This document shows positions 47,174 through 59,522 of a stretch of DNA of 64,000 bases, one piece after another. Location of the stretch: assembly GCA_014904845.1 (NCBI GenBank), contig MU119330.1:1-64000 (forward strand), given 5' to 3'. The notes under the pieces were generated by a model. It was not told the origin of the DNA. It ran no database searches and was given only the letters and a program-made list of their open reading frames with translations. The stretch's first letter is position 1. Each line of letters opens with the position of its first letter. Both the position numbers and the translations under genes were made by a program. This DNA comes from Acephala macrosclerotiorum (taxonomy: Eukaryota > Ascomycota > Leotiomycetes > Helotiales > Mollisiaceae).

Positions 47174-47730
47174 GTTACTTGAAAAATAATGGTTTGCTAT
47201 TATTTTAAACAAATTCTCGGTCGTTGAGTAGTCTCATTGTTGTCGACTATAACCAATCAAAAGGATATTGGGAGCGGATAGGATTGATCGGTACTTCTAA
47301 GCCTACAGGAGGTAATACTCTTGAACAACGTACTTTCCTACTTGGGTAACAATTGGAAGTAAGTCCAGATACAATAAAAATATGGGAAGTCTGTCCCAGA
47401 ACTGCGCTGAAAATACGGAGGTATGTCTTTGAAATGCCTTTATCTTTTCTAAGCATAAGTCCAGAGCTTGAACCCCATTTGGAGGCCGAAATTAATGCGG
47501 ACCACCCGTTTCCTTACTATATATTTGTATTTAGATGAATAAAACTTCCAAATTCCCCTTAAGTTAACTAGATGTGCGCTGGGTGTCGCAGCGCAAGCAA
47601 ATTTTAGAAACAAGGGAAAACACGTGATCGGGTGAAAGAGAAGAAGCCTCCTTGAGTGATTCCAAGAGCAATATCCTTTTTGATGGGAATTGTTGGATCC
47701 AGGGAATATTAAACTGCCCAAGAATAAATC
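47174..47730. other. Intergenic region
   Basis: This lies between the broken HET gene and the solo LTR. Minus-strand and plus-strand ORFs of 60-100 codons are present but show no motif. Nothing else seen. Confidence 0.4.
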
Positions 47731-47924
47731 TGTTGGAACATTAGTCACGTGTATCCTAGGCTACATTGGGACTAGCCCAACGCGCTAGAGTTGAGGTTAT
47801 ATCTTTTAACTCTTGCGCAACTTCTAGAGAATGAACCACTTTATACGCATATTAAGAACCAAGAGTCTTACGTGCGTCCTTTGTTTTCCCTTATTCGAAT
47901 AGGCATCCCCTGGTGATACCAACA
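47731..47924 (+). repeat. Solo LTR, 194 bases, well preserved
   Basis: It starts TGTTGGAACATTAGTCACGTG and ends GATACCAACA, giving TGTTGG...CCAACA inverted termini. AAATC stands on both sides (47726-47730 and 47925-47929), a perfect 5-base target duplication. Its minus strand is homologous to the AT-rich LTRs at 16-223, 9778-9973 and 12115-12322, and it shows what those looked like before mutation. Confidence 0.9.
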
Positions 47925-48068
47925 AAATCCTACTGACAAATTCACAGTTCATCGCAAGGTAGTAACACCACTTGTACGATTGCTCTGTCTAGAGTTGACA
48001 AGTGTCCCGTAGCCTTACCGCGCCTTCTTTTCCGTCACCCAAGCTGCGCGGCGGTCATTCCTTCCTCT

Positions 48069-48755
48069 TTGTTAACTTCTAACACAAATGTTGATTGCTT
48101 TTTTTCTTCTTTCTTTTGCTTCAATTTCTTTTTAGAATCAAGTCTATTCCCGCTTCACATCTTAGCATTCATCATTGTCACAGTTCAGCACGACCGGTCT
48201 CGATCTCGCATCGCATTGTGTCGCGCCACATTTGCCTTCTTCGGAAAGCAAGAGGCGATCGCCGTGAAGTCCATCATCGGCGATGCTGGTTATCGCTATC
48301 GCAACAGCCCCCCCTCTCTCGCCTGGGGCAGTCTCATCGCTCGCCAACTCCCCACCGACAGCTGTGGCGTCCCCATCCTCCACGACTACCTCAGGTGCCC
48401 TAACGGAATTATCATCTGTCCCGAAGTAGACATCACAAGTCTCAAATGCAAATTCCAGATCACTTCTAATCTGAAAGGCAAGGCAAAGTTCTCAATCTTG
48501 GAGCCTAATGTCTCATTCTCTTACAACTCCTTCCTCGATCAATCACAGAACCGAAAGGTTTGGCTCGACCAGATCGTGGCGCTTGATGAACCGGCGGAAG
48601 ATTTTTCTGCTTGTTCTGGGCCTGAGATAAAGCTATTACATGGAAAAGTTGGATTTAAGTGCATTGGGGGTTACCCTACAGTGATTCTTGGGCCACCACT
48701 AGGATGTCCTGATCTAAATCCCTCTCAAATTTTAGTTCTTCAAAATGGATGCTAA
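48069..48755 (+). CDS. Hypothetical protein, doubtful
   Basis: A frame of 228 codons opens with a hydrophobic stretch (residues about 10-45, Phe-rich) and then has several Cys residues (DSCGVPI, YLRCPNG, IICPEVD, SLKCKFQ) and PTVILGPPLGCPDLN. The hydrophobic start could be a signal or anchor segment, and the Cys content would suit a secreted protein. No family is recognised. The true 5' end may lie downstream, because the first 45 codons are low in complexity. A following frame, 48745-48969, might be a second exon. Codon use after residue 70 looks coding-like. Confidence 0.3.
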   Translation: MLTSNTNVDCFFSSFFCFNFFLESSLFPLHILAFIIVTVQHDRSRSRIALCRATFAFFGKQEAIAVKSIIGDAGYRYRNSPPSLAWGSLIARQLPTDSCGVPILHDYLRCPNGIIICPEVDITSLKCKFQITSNLKGKAKFSILEPNVSFSYNSFLDQSQNRKVWLDQIVALDEPAEDFSACSGPEIKLLHGKVGFKCIGGYPTVILGPPLGCPDLNPSQILVLQNGC

Positions 48756-49443
48756 CCTCGTAGCCTCTCTAGACTTATTCATAATCTCCCGAAACGCCTT
48801 TCAGGCCTATAATGGTGCTCCTGGTAGAATCCCAGCTTATGTTACCTCGATGGCACAGGGGGAGGTTGGAGACGCAGATGGTAAAGCCTTGGCACCCAAA
48901 TACTTGGATTGGACTGACATGACCCAAAGCTACGAGTTTTCCGGCAATCGACTTAGTGGTCATCACTAATTATTCTGCAGTCATTAACTCTTCGCCTCTT
49001 CGACCCGTGATAGTCTTTTGAGCTTTGGTGGTCTAAGTTGGGAGGAGTATTTTCGCATTTCATACGTTGTAATTTTGGTCGCAAGCCGTCATTTTGGTGG
49101 TCTTGATAATCATCTTTTCGTTCTTCGTTTTGGCATTTGTAATAAGAGTATGGTCCACGATGCGTGTATTATGTATCACCACAATTTTGGACGCATGTTA
49201 TTCTGAGAATTGCTCTTCATCGCCGAGAAGAGAATCACCATGACTGCAATTCGCCAGGCTTACCAGACGATAGTGGCAGAGTTCGAGAGAAAATATCATT
49301 GAGCAAATTGATTTTATGTTTTCGCATACAAGCGAGTGGTATATGACACCCCCTTCTCCCCTCTAAGACACAAAAACGCATCTAAACCATCACCTAAACC
49401 TGCAGAGCAAAAAGCTAGCAGTTCCCTACTACCTACTAAGCAT
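48756..49443. other. Intergenic region
   Basis: About 0.7 kb between the doubtful ORF and the 3' end of the sugar porter gene. Repeated TTTTGGTGGTC words occur near 49020-49110. No gene recognised. Confidence 0.4.
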
Positions 49444-51382
49444 CTACTCAACGTGCGCCTCCTTCTCATCCAAATGCTGCTCCTTCTCATCATGAGGTTC
49501 CTTCGCGGCTGGGGTTCCGCCAGTCGAGTGAAGAAGAGCATCGAGCCCGATCTCCTTGTTGATCTCCTCCATTCTCTCGAAGTCTGCTTGAGCAGTGCCC
49601 TCAGAGCCGAATATGACGTCCATCTCCTCGAGCGTCAATCTCTTGGTCTCTGGGACGAAGAACCAGATGAACCCTGCTCCGATGAACGTCAAAATACCGA
49701 AAATGAGATACGTTCCGTACGAGATGCCTGAAATCATATCCGGGGTAACTTGGCCAACGATAAAATTATTCATCCAGTTGCTCGAAGCACCTAGAGCAAT
49801 CCCGTACGGCCTATTGGAAAGGGGCCAAATCTCAGCAACAATAATCCAAGCACAAGGACCCCACGAGTATCCAAAATGGACAACAAACAACCAAACCATC
49901 ACCACAGCCGCCCATCCAGCGCCTCGATGATCAGCCCATGAGTTTCGATACTTGGCAACAATACCAGCGATTATGATATGGCAGATACCCATTCCGATAG
50001 CACCGATTGTCAAGATGGGTTTGCGGCCGAGACGATCGATGTACAGGACTGAGGGGATGGTGGCGAGGAACATGACGATGCCGACTACGCCGGTGGCGAG
50101 GAGGGAGATGGTGTTTCCTGAGAGGCCGATGTTTTGGAAGATTGTGGGGGCGTAGTAGAGGATTGCGTTAATGCCGGTCCTGGGAGGTGTGTTAGTGGGG
50201 TTATTTCGTGGGGGAAGATCAGGCGAGGTGGGGTATTTTGGACGAATGCGGAGTATGGGAGTCAGAAAAGAGAAGTGCTTACCATTGTTGGAAGAACATA
50301 GTAACTGTAGCGACGATGACACGCCTGAACATAGCCTTGGTCTTGAATAGGGAGCCAATGGCGACGAATTGAAGTTTGAAGGTGTTCCAAGTAGTCAATT
50401 CTCGGAGGGCGGGCCAATGCTCGGCAACGGTCCGCTTCTCGAAGAGAGATTGTGCCTTGATTTCAAGGAACTCAAGTTCGACGAGCTCATGGTCTTGAGG
50501 AAGACCCCGTAGTTTTGCGAGAACTTTCCGAGCTTCTTCTTCCCTGTTGTGATGCACGAGCCAACGGGGCGAGAAGGGCATGAAGAGAATTCCAGCAAAC
50601 AGTACAACTGCTGGAAAGAGCTGGAGAGAAATCGGAAGGAGCCAGGCGGCTTCGTGTTGAGATGCTCCTGTCCCGCCGATGTAGTTGGTCCCGTAGTCAA
50701 TCCAGAATGAAACCATGATGCCGAAGGTAATGGCGAGCTGTTGAAGGGCGATGAGAGAACCGCGAACTTCTGGTGGAGCGACTTCGGCGTTGTACATTGG
50801 GACGATCATGGAAAGGGAACCAACGCCCATACCGCTGCTCAGATGTCAATGAACGAGTTGAAAAGAGGCGCTGTGGCAAACATGGGAGGAAGTGAAACAT
50901 ACGTGATGAATCGGCCTGCAAGAATGGAGTTGTGCCCAGCACTGATAGCCGTGGTCTGAATAACGACCCCAAGGATGAATACCGCAGTGGCAATGAGAAT
51001 GCCGTATTTTCTGGAGGCGGTCTCTGCCATGAAGCCAGAGAGAAGTGTGCCAAGCCAAGCACCAAGCTCAAGAATGGAAGTCAACCATCCCTTTTTACTA
51101 GTGTTGGAGACATAGTCGTCCATGTGAGCTCCGAAAGAGTGCATGGTTAATACACCAGAGAAGACTCCTTGGTTGTAACCTGTTTCCTGTCAGCTGGATC
51201 TTGCTGGAAATGCATGTCAATCGCTCACCGTATAGAAGACCTCCAATGCAAGCAAACATTGCAATCAGGAACACCCGACCATTCTTGACCAGAGCCGCGG
51301 GCCCACTCTTGCCCATCATGGCCTGTCGACGAAGTAACGCTGCATCATAGATGCCGGGCCCTGCAACAGGTCCTCCAGCCAT
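49444..51382 (-). CDS. MFS sugar porter
   Basis: Four exons (51382-51229, 51179-50903, 50834-50283, 50179-49444) join in phase to 572 residues. All three introns are GT-AG and 49-103 bases long. Sugar-porter signatures are present: GYNQGVFSGVL after the first membrane segment, GRFITGMGVGSLSMIVPMYNAEVAPPEVRGSL, FMPFSPRWLV, QQWTGINAILYYAPTIF, DRLGRKPIL and FVPETKRLTLEEMD. Twelve membrane segments are expected. The cytosolic tail is rich in Glu, Lys and His. It would import a hexose or related polyol or quinate at the plasma membrane; the exact substrate cannot be read from sequence. Start ATG 51382 gives a cytosolic leader of normal length. No defect seen. Confidence 0.92.
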
Positions 51383-53838
51383 ATTGTCGAGATGTTTTCA
51401 CAGATTTTGGATGTTGAATTACTATAAACAAGAAGAATGGCAGTAGAGAAGACTACATAAAATCTTCAACCCACCGAATGGCTAAAGGAAAACCGTGCTG
51501 GCGGATAACCTCCTGTCATATAGAAATATTCTAGAGCCTTCACTCAACAGCTCCGGATAAATGGCAGGGTAAATGTGACATAGAGATGGATAGGACCGAT
51601 ACCAGTGGAGCGGGAGCAGCTTGACTGGTTGTATGCTTCCTGACCAGCCGTGGACCGAACCTGCGAAACACGATTAAACGAAAATTATAGGAGAGATATG
51701 ATGCAGTGGCGAGGAACGCGCCCGTGTCCCCGCAAACCAGAACCGAGACACTAGCCTGTTTTCTGGATAAATGAGAAATATCTGGATAGAACGGCATTCG
51801 ACAAGTTCAATTTGACAAAGGTCGGTCCCGGTCTGTCAGCATCTGGGAATGTTGTTGATCACTCCTCAATCCATATGGTGGTTGGAGACTCCGCATTTCG
51901 CTGTTCGGGGTAAAGAGTGGAGAATTGGCCGACTGGGCACAACACAATTCAGCCTGAATACGGCACTGGCATTGGTGCGGGTGTTAGCATGGCACAGATG
52001 TCCTTCTCGGCAACATACGAAAGGAATAGGGGGGTCGATTGGAGCGGATGGCTGCATGTCGTATCATTTGGGAGAGATATCGAATTAATTCGATGTTGAG
52101 ACTTGATACTGGGCTGACTGCACCCGTTGTTCCGAGGCCGAGCCTGTGCCATGGAAAGACAGTAGGAAGCGTGCATGCATGGGAGCCGGCATAAGGCATA
52201 TCCCAAGATCAAGGCAGACATGAGTTGGGACAGTGTTTGGCCATGGATATGTATTTGAGTGCTGATGTGTTGATCCCGTCTGACTCAAGGGTTCAGAAGC
52301 CGGGGAATGTTCGAAGCGGCCGCTAGCTCAAAGGCACGTGATGTGGCATGAGAATCGACCAATTCGAAGCGCTCTGCTTGACGCAATACATGCTTGATTT
52401 TGAGACAGGTCACTTGAAGACATGGTGGCAGAGTAATGAAACACGTTCATGCGAGTGAGATTATGTCTGACAGTCGAGGAAGCTGTTTCACTTAGGCGTG
52501 CAGGACAATGTCAACGACAGCTACTTTCTGTGACAGCTTGGGTTGAACTATGAACTGTTACACTAACTGGACCTGGCCGACTCACGATAGTTACGAACAA
52601 TGATTGTGAACGATGATTGTCTGTATTTAGCTTCAACATTACGTAGGTACGTACTCGGGTACAATAAAATGGCGGCAAGATCACGTGAAATTGTTAAGCT
52701 ACTTTCGGCTAGGTAGGTATCTCGCATGCTAGTGGCTAGACCCACCTCTTTTTGTTTTCAAAGACCACTCTCGTCCCAACTCCTCCAAACATCTCATCCC
52801 ATAAACACCAACATCTCGTATGTTCAGACCACATTCGCCTCTTCCAGACAAACCACACGTGGATTTACACCGATTTCCCCTGCATGGTTCCCGAGGTATC
52901 TAAATTAATCGTCCCATCTTATTAACCGAATAGATAAAATTAGATCTCGAAGACACGCGCGCCAAAATTCTAACTCTCACCACTGTCACCAACCACGTCC
53001 ACTACCGCTCCACCAACATGTTCATCAAAAGTTTCAGGAACCGATCTGCCGACGCTCCCACACAGACCAGGAAACACCTTATCGCCAGTCTGGTAAGGCT
53101 GAATTCCCGCGTGCGACCTATTTCTGACCCTCCCCCCTTGAACGCCTCGGCCACCACCCCTACTTCGTCGCGCCTCTCCCGCCCCTTACCGCCCGCTAAT
53201 CTACGCGCCCTCCCCAAAACTACCCCAAATGATACAACCGCCTACTGGACCACATGGACCAATATGATGGGCTTCTCGTCTTCCAACAGCAGTCTTTGGA
53301 GACTCGATGGTACCTGCGCGCCTGCTGTGTCACGACTGGGGGTTTCATTACCGTTCATTCTTTCATTTCCCGCCGCAAAACCCAGTGACTTGGATGGGGA
53401 GGGCCACAGTTACACAGTCTAAAGAAAGATCTCCTCGTTTCAGCACATAATTTTGGTCTCGATTTAGGACACTCGGTCGGCGCCGGCGTTAATGAGGCTA
53501 TAAACAATCTTTGTTGTTGCGGCCCCCATCGTCATTTCTTTGCCGCGTTACGTTTCAGAGTATCATTGTATAAAGAACGGCCGTCCAGCCCTCTTCCATC
53601 TCGGCCTTTTTCTTCTGCAGAACCACTACAATCCCCATTTCGTTTCCTATATACCCCTCATGCGAAAGTTTTCCTATCCCTACCGTCGTTTCATTCTCGT
53701 ATCCTCTCGTTTGCCAGAATACACTTCATTCGTTTGATACGAAGTTGAGTCTCTCCTGACGAGGCATCTAATTCTTAATCCGAATTACATCCTCGTCAAC
53801 GACACACTTCCTCTTCCGACATTTCTTTTCCGTCAAGA
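51383..53838. other. Long divergent intergenic region
   Basis: About 2.5 kb separating the sugar porter from the SANT/Myb-like gene; it should hold both promoters. The part before 53839 is C/T-rich, as in fungal 5' leaders. A 134-codon ORF at 53018-53422 lacks any motif and is not accepted. No tRNA or repeat recognised. Confidence 0.45.
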
Positions 53839-55095
53839 ATGCCCAAGGGTCATCAACCGGCCAGAAGCCAAGGTTACTACCGATTGAACCCAGTCCCTAC
53901 TACGCCCACGACCCAATACGCTCCACTTTCGAGCAGACCAAGTCTAGCTTCCCTCGAACCCCTCAACAACACGTATTACACAACCCCATCAGGGAACCTC
54001 GCCAGCAATATGTCACAACAACAATACAACTCACAGTCACCCGTCTACCCCAACGGTGGACCAGTCCAACACCCAATGTCCTCACAACAACATCAACAAT
54101 ACTCCCAAATGGCACAACAAGCCGCCCAAGCACAACAAGCGCCACAAGTCTCCATCCGTCCTTCTTCAGGGGCATGGAATCCCCAAGACGACTCGACACT
54201 CATGGCCGCCCGTGCCCAAGGCATGAACTGGGCTCCCATCCAACAGGCATACTTCCCTTCAAAAACGCCGAACGCATGCCGGAAACGACATGAAAGGTTG
54301 ATGGAGAGACGAAACGCGGATGATTGGGATGGAGTGAAGATTGAGAATATGGCAAAGCATTATATGGCTATGCGACGAGAAATATGGACACCACTTGCTG
54401 CTGTCACTGGGGAGAAGTGGAATGTTGTTGAGCAGAAGGTAAGCTTATCCCCATTTCATCCCATCCCACCTTCCCCTGCGCCTATACTTTCGTATTCCGA
54501 CTTTCATCGCAACTTTCGTCCTACCCTTGTTATGAGCCTCAACATTTTACGTCAGACCTCTCATCCCATCATCACATCTCGCTAACCCTTCTTCCAACAA
54601 CAGTGCATGTCCCAAGGCCTAAAAAACCTCCAGACATCCGCCCGCTCCTGCGCCCGCCGCGAAAGGATCCTAGACTCCACCTCCTCCTCCCAACCGGGTT
54701 CCGCACCTCCCTATGTCGGACAATCCCAGAACGCAAATGGGGGGTTTGAACACCACACAGACGACTCAGGTTACGCAGATGAATTAGAGCAAGAATATGA
54801 TGCTGCTAGTGATCGTTCCAGTTCTCTTTATCAGGAACAAGGGCCCGGACATGGACATCAGTATAGCCAGAGTGGTGGGAGCGCCGGCTCCCTGGGAATG
54901 GGAGTCGGCGGTGGGATGAATGGCGGGAATTTAGGAGGAGGGGGCGGAATGGGGATGGGTAATGGTGGGATGGGGGTGCAGATGGATCTCAGGGGTATGG
55001 GTGGAGATCTGAGGTATGCGCAACATCAGTCAAGGTTGCCGAGCATGGATATGGGGATCGATGCTATTATTAATAGGCCAGTGGATCGTCGCTAG
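53839..55095 (+). CDS. SANT/Myb-like DNA-binding protein
   Basis: Exons 53839-54438 and 54604-55095 join in phase to 363 residues; the intron begins GTAAGC and ends ACAG. Residues 57-110 are Gln/Ser-rich (SQQHQQYSQMAQQAAQAQQ). A Myb/SANT-like helix region follows at about 113-155: WNPQDDSTLMAARAQGMNW and FPSKTPNACRKRHERLMERR. The second exon has a basic stretch, then an acidic YADELEQEYDAASD segment and a Gly/Met-rich low-complexity tail. A nuclear transcription regulator is the natural reading. Related proteins are widespread in Pezizomycotina. No gene symbol can be justified. Confidence 0.8.
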
Positions 55096-55346
55096 CTGTC
55101 TATCCTGTTTCTTGTCAAGGAGAATCGCATGGCACATTCAAGAGGTGCATGGAGTTTGGAGTTGAGCTGCATGCTCTGGAAGGGAAAGTTTGAAGTTTGA
55201 GATTTGATCATAATGAGTATATGATTGTGTAGAATAGTCTGTACAGTACTACAAGCAGATTCGATATCCAAATAAGTCATTTTCAACAGCTAGCTATGCA
55301 CCCAATTCAACGCCTCTCCCGTGCAGATATATCTTACGTAACTCTC
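55096..55346. other. Spacer between convergent genes
   Basis: A 250-base stretch shared by the 3' ends of the SANT/Myb-like and COX10 genes. No strong hairpin was seen. Confidence 0.5.
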
Positions 55347-56960
55347 TCATCTAGTTGGTAGCGCAATCGCAGCAGCTCTAATCTCCGGTTTCACCTTCCC
55401 CTCTTTGGCTGAAAACACAGCATCCTCCTCATCCTCCTCCAACCAATCCTCCTCATCCAGATCCGGCTCACCCATCACAGCTCTCCATACGCGCTGCCAC
55501 ATTCCTTTCTTCTCCACCATCGCCAGAATCATCACTACTGGTAGATGCCAAACGCTAGCCCAGAACAACCCTCTTGCGCTCCCTTTATGCCCTTCTAGTT
55601 TCCAGAATCGGACGGCTTCTTTTACGAGCCAGATGTTTACGGGAGCGCTGGCAGCGGCGAATGTCCATTCTGTGACGCCGTAGTAGCAGAGCCCGATACA
55701 AATTGGGAAGAAGAGAATGCTATAACGTAAGGCCACTCGTCCGTTTCGAGCGGGGTTTGTCCAACAGAGCATTTTATATCCCGCATTCTTGTATTCTTCC
55801 CGAATAGACCAAGACAGGGACATAAAGTGCGGGAATTGCCAAGCAAACAGCAGCGCTGCGAGTAGCCAGCCCCCAATATTGTGTTCACCGAGTAACAATT
55901 CCTTCCAATCGCCATGCGTAGCTGATTGTCCAGCCGCAGCTGTCCATCCCATCAAAGGAGGTATTCCACCCACGATTGCTCCAACCCATGTATTGACCAC
56001 TGAGACGCGTTTCAATGGGGTATAGAGACCTGCGTAAAGCACGATGTTCAGCGCGCCTAGGAATGAAACAGTGGGATTGACACCATAATACAAGGCTGTT
56101 ACACCACCTACTCCTGCGAGGATAGCGAATAAAGCCGCGCCGCGTGTAGATATGAGACCTCGTACTAATGGACGATTTCGTGTTCTAGACATCATGGCGT
56201 CCCATTTGGGTTCGTAGAGCATGTTGAAGGCATTTGCGGATGCGGCGCAGAGGGTGGTGCCGGTGGTGAGGAAGAGGAGGGTGAGGGGCGAGAGGGAGGG
56301 GGTATCGGTTGCGGAGGGGAGGAGGAGTTCGGGGACGGGGTAAAGGCTGTAGGAGGCGCATGCCGTGAGGACGACGAGGACGGAGAGTCGTGGTTTCGAG
56401 AGGGAGAGGAGGACGGGTATTAATCTTCGGATGGAGTTCGAGGGAGCTTGTGAGGCAGTTTCGGTGAGGGTTGAGGAGGAGTTCTGCGGAAGTACTAAGT
56501 CGGCGCCTGCAGCTGCTTTGCGAGCTGCCTGTCGTCGTCGATGTGGGAGGTCTTGTGTAGATGGAGGTGGAGGGGCTGAAGCTCCGGAGCTCGCAGGAAG
56601 CTTCTTCGAAGCTTCATTTTCAGTTGCAATTGAGCTGCCTTCTGGTATCGTCGATGTCAGATTTCCCCTCTTTGCATTTGACCGCGCCTTCTCAAGTAAT
56701 GAGTTAGCAGAAAAGTATCCCGCTCGTAATCGTGGTGTCGTTCCGGTCACTGCAGCTTGAACATTCGATGTTCTGGAGAAATTTCTTCTCACCGAACGAG
56801 AGACCGGCCTGGCTCCTTGAAGGAAACACGATAGACATACGGTACCGAGGCCATTGGGACGAAAGGTACTCGCTGAAGGGTACCGTATAATCATTGCTTG
56901 CGATTGATGTTCCTCGGAGAGCTCGACATTGCATGATTTCTGTAGATACACTGCCCGCAT
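55347..56960 (-). CDS. COX10: Protoheme IX farnesyltransferase, mitochondrial (heme O synthase)
   Basis: A single frame of 537 residues from ATG 56960. The first 180 residues are basic and Ser/Ala-rich, including a mitochondrial-type leader. The UbiA-type membrane domain starts near residue 183 (LSLSKPRLSVLVVLTACASY). It shows the prenyl-diphosphate-binding motif NAFNMLYEPKWDAMMSRTRNRP near 247, LYAGLYTPLKR near 310 and FAWQFPHFMSLSW near 371, all diagnostic of COX10. The enzyme adds a farnesyl group to heme B, making heme O for cytochrome oxidase in the inner membrane. The C-terminal tail is acidic (DLDEEDWLEEDEED). Another ATG at 56894 would shorten the leader. No defect seen. Confidence 0.95.
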   Translation of the reverse strand: MRAVYLQKSCNVELSEEHQSQAMIIRYPSASTFRPNGLGTVCLSCFLQGARPVSRSVRRNFSRTSNVQAAVTGTTPRLRAGYFSANSLLEKARSNAKRGNLTSTIPEGSSIATENEASKKLPASSGASAPPPPSTQDLPHRRRQAARKAAAGADLVLPQNSSSTLTETASQAPSNSIRRLIPVLLSLSKPRLSVLVVLTACASYSLYPVPELLLPSATDTPSLSPLTLLFLTTGTTLCAASANAFNMLYEPKWDAMMSRTRNRPLVRGLISTRGAALFAILAGVGGVTALYYGVNPTVSFLGALNIVLYAGLYTPLKRVSVVNTWVGAIVGGIPPLMGWTAAAGQSATHGDWKELLLGEHNIGGWLLAALLFAWQFPHFMSLSWSIREEYKNAGYKMLCWTNPARNGRVALRYSILFFPICIGLCYYGVTEWTFAAASAPVNIWLVKEAVRFWKLEGHKGSARGLFWASVWHLPVVMILAMVEKKGMWQRVWRAVMGEPDLDEEDWLEEDEEDAVFSAKEGKVKPEIRAAAIALPTR

Positions 56961-57826
56961 GATTCTCGGAAGATGCCGTGCTAGTTCCTCGGCAGCCAAT
57001 CAGAGGACTCATATATTACTACAGCATCTCGAGCTCTTTGGTGCTCAAATTTTTTTTCCAAAATGACTTGAACAATCAATCCGAAACTTTATTTCCAAAT
57101 GCCACAAAACAATTTCCTCCATTTGACTCCAAGACCTATCCCAGTCACGTGGTATCCAAAGTTGCCTCGGCTCAAACGATGAGTAAACGACTCTGCTTGT
57201 GAGTTTGGATGTCTCCTTCCCAACACCCACACCACTTCGTCCGTAACAGTAGACCCCTTGTTAAAAGGCTCACAGCGCTTCGCATTCGTTACGATCTGTT
57301 GGGCTAGGACAACAAAAGATATGCTTAATGCAGCAAAAATGACGAGTGTACCTTCTCGTGGCGATTAAATTCTTATAGAACAGGTCGCGAATCGTCCCAT
57401 TGTTCCAGTCTCGAGTGAGACTCCTGCCGTCTGACTTGCCAATGCACCCACGCAGCTGGGACACGCAGCTTCAAGTTCACCTCTGCCTTGCTGACTATCA
57501 ATCTCTTTGTTGCTAGGCTACCAAGCCACATGTTGGAAACAGAGTTGTCCCGTCGCCGGTGGTAAAGCGTCGGGATGTTCACTCACCGATCAAAGTCTTC
57601 GTGCCCAAGTGGTGTATCGAGTTCATGAAGATTCGTACTTGTGGGGCAATATCGGCATCACGGCCGTTTCCTTGCGATGCCTCTCGAGATTTCTTGCTTG
57701 CTATTTAGTATCGGCTGTTGGCTCTCTCGAGCATTCATACAATTTCGCACTGCACTCTCTCCTTGTCTCATATACCCTAGTCTCGCATGACTTACTAGTA
57801 TACCTGAAAACCTTTGTATACATGTC
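56961..57826. other. Divergent intergenic region
   Basis: This is the shared upstream region of COX10 (minus) and the MFS exporter (plus), about 0.87 kb. The part next to 57827 is C/T-rich. No specific regulatory site identified. Confidence 0.5.
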
Positions 57827-59522
57827 ATGGACTCAAATATATTAGTCGATCAAAATGTCCTTCGAGAAAAGGACATCGAGGCCGAAGCGGGAACGGCACT
57901 TGCTCTGCTCGGCATGTCCAACAAGGAGGAAGGGGTCAACCCTCGAAATTTGAGCAGCGACGAAGAAGAAGTTTCAAAGAGCCCAGACTGGGAATCAGAC
58001 ACTGACCCAGCGAATCCCCAAAATTGGCCCAAACCCGAAAAAGTTTTCCACACTCTCATACCTGCCCTCTATGGTTTCGTGATGTAAGCTGGACATCTTC
58101 CTTTGCGATGTATCTATCTGACAGTGTACAGAACAGTAGGAACCTCCGTATACGTTCCAGCAATCCCGCACATCATGCAGCATTATCATGTCGAACGAGA
58201 AATAGCAGTTTTACCCCTCTCCTTGTATACCTTCGGATTCCTGGTCGGGCCTTTACTAGCTGCACCACTCTCAGAAATATTTGGACGGAGGATAATATAC
58301 TGGACAACATTGCCAATGCTGTTACTCTTTACGGGCATAGCAGGAGCCTCTGACAGTGTTGCTCTGCTGATTGTCATGCGATTTCTTGCAGGAGCAGGAG
58401 GGTCTGGGACACTCGCAATCGGTGCAGGTATGTCTGAGAATTAGCCAATATCACTTTATCCGCTAACAGGATCATAGGAACAATCGCAGATCTCTGGGAC
58501 CAAAAGAGTAGCGGAAAGGCCGCACTCGGCTTCGTGATGGCGCCCTTCCTCGGCCCAGCTCTCGGTCCTCTCACAGGCGCATATATCATCTCCGAATACA
58601 ACGACAACTGGCGATGGTCGATGTGGGTGGTAATGATCATCGGTGCCCCAATATTCGTCATCTCGTTGTTCATGAAGGAGACATCCAAGACCCGCATCCT
58701 GCGACTGCGAGAGAAGAAAGTCGGCGGCAAGATCCCACATCAAGAAGGCGACACTCGCCTCTTGCTCCAAAACCTTAAACAAGGTTTCGTACGACCTATC
58801 CATATGATGTTTATCGAGGTGCGTGACGCTCTCCGCCTTCATAATCTTTCCCTTCCCAGCTCCAACTAACATTTTCACAGCCACTTGTAGGCTTCCTAAG
58901 CATTTACACTGGCTTCTCCTTCGCAATGATGTTCTCCTTCTTCGGCTCCTACTCCTACGTCTTCCAAATCGTCTACCACTTCAACCAAAAAGAAATCGGA
59001 CTCACCTTTCTCGGCATCCTCGTCGGATTCATTTTCGCCATCATGTCCTTCGGTATCTTTGACGCGACACTCTACAGGAAGGCGATGCACAAAGCAAACG
59101 GAAACCCAGCGCCAGAACATAGGCTTTATGCAGCATTGCTTGGATCCATCATGCTACCTATCGGGCTGTTTTGGTTTGCATGGACCCCGCATAAAAGTGT
59201 ACACTGGATTGTGCCGGTTTTGGCCGGCGTGCCGTTTGGATGGGGATCTTTAGCAATCTTCATCTCAGCAACAACCTACCTAGTAGACGTATATCAAGCT
59301 TCAAACGGCGCCAGCGCCGTAGCAGCAAATGGTATCCTTCGCTACGGCTTTGGCGCCACCTTTCCCCTCTTTACGATTCAAATGTATAAAGCGATGGGTA
59401 TTCATTGGGCGGGGAGTGTTTTTGCCTTTGTTGGTCTGACATTGATGCCTGTTCCTTGGATCTTCTTTTGGAAAGGCAAGTTGTTGAGGGCGAGGAGCCA
59501 TTATGATACTAGTAAGAATTGA
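57827..59522 (+). CDS. MFS exporter, DHA1 (drug/polyamine) type
   Basis: Four exons (57827-58083, 58132-58427, 58478-58818, 58881-59522) join in phase to 511 residues. The introns are 48-62 bases. The cytosolic leader ends in DPANPQNWP near residue 59, the entry motif of fungal DHA1 transporters. It is followed by TSVYVPAIPHIM, PLSEIFGRR (the MFS motif A), LIVMRFLAGAGGSGTLAIGAG, GTIADLWD, FLGPALGPLTGAYI (motif C-like) and NWRWSMWVVMI. Later parts include ATTYLVDVY and NGILRYGFGATFPLF. Twelve membrane segments are expected. It would export polyamines, drugs or a metabolite in exchange for protons. A BBE-type oxidase gene lies 1 kb downstream on the same strand, which suggests a possible functional pair. 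Confidence 0.9.

Noticed and set aside
53018..53422. 134-codon ORF upstream of the SANT/Myb-like gene
   Set aside because: Low-complexity Ser/Pro/Thr composition and no recognisable motif; not convincing as a gene.
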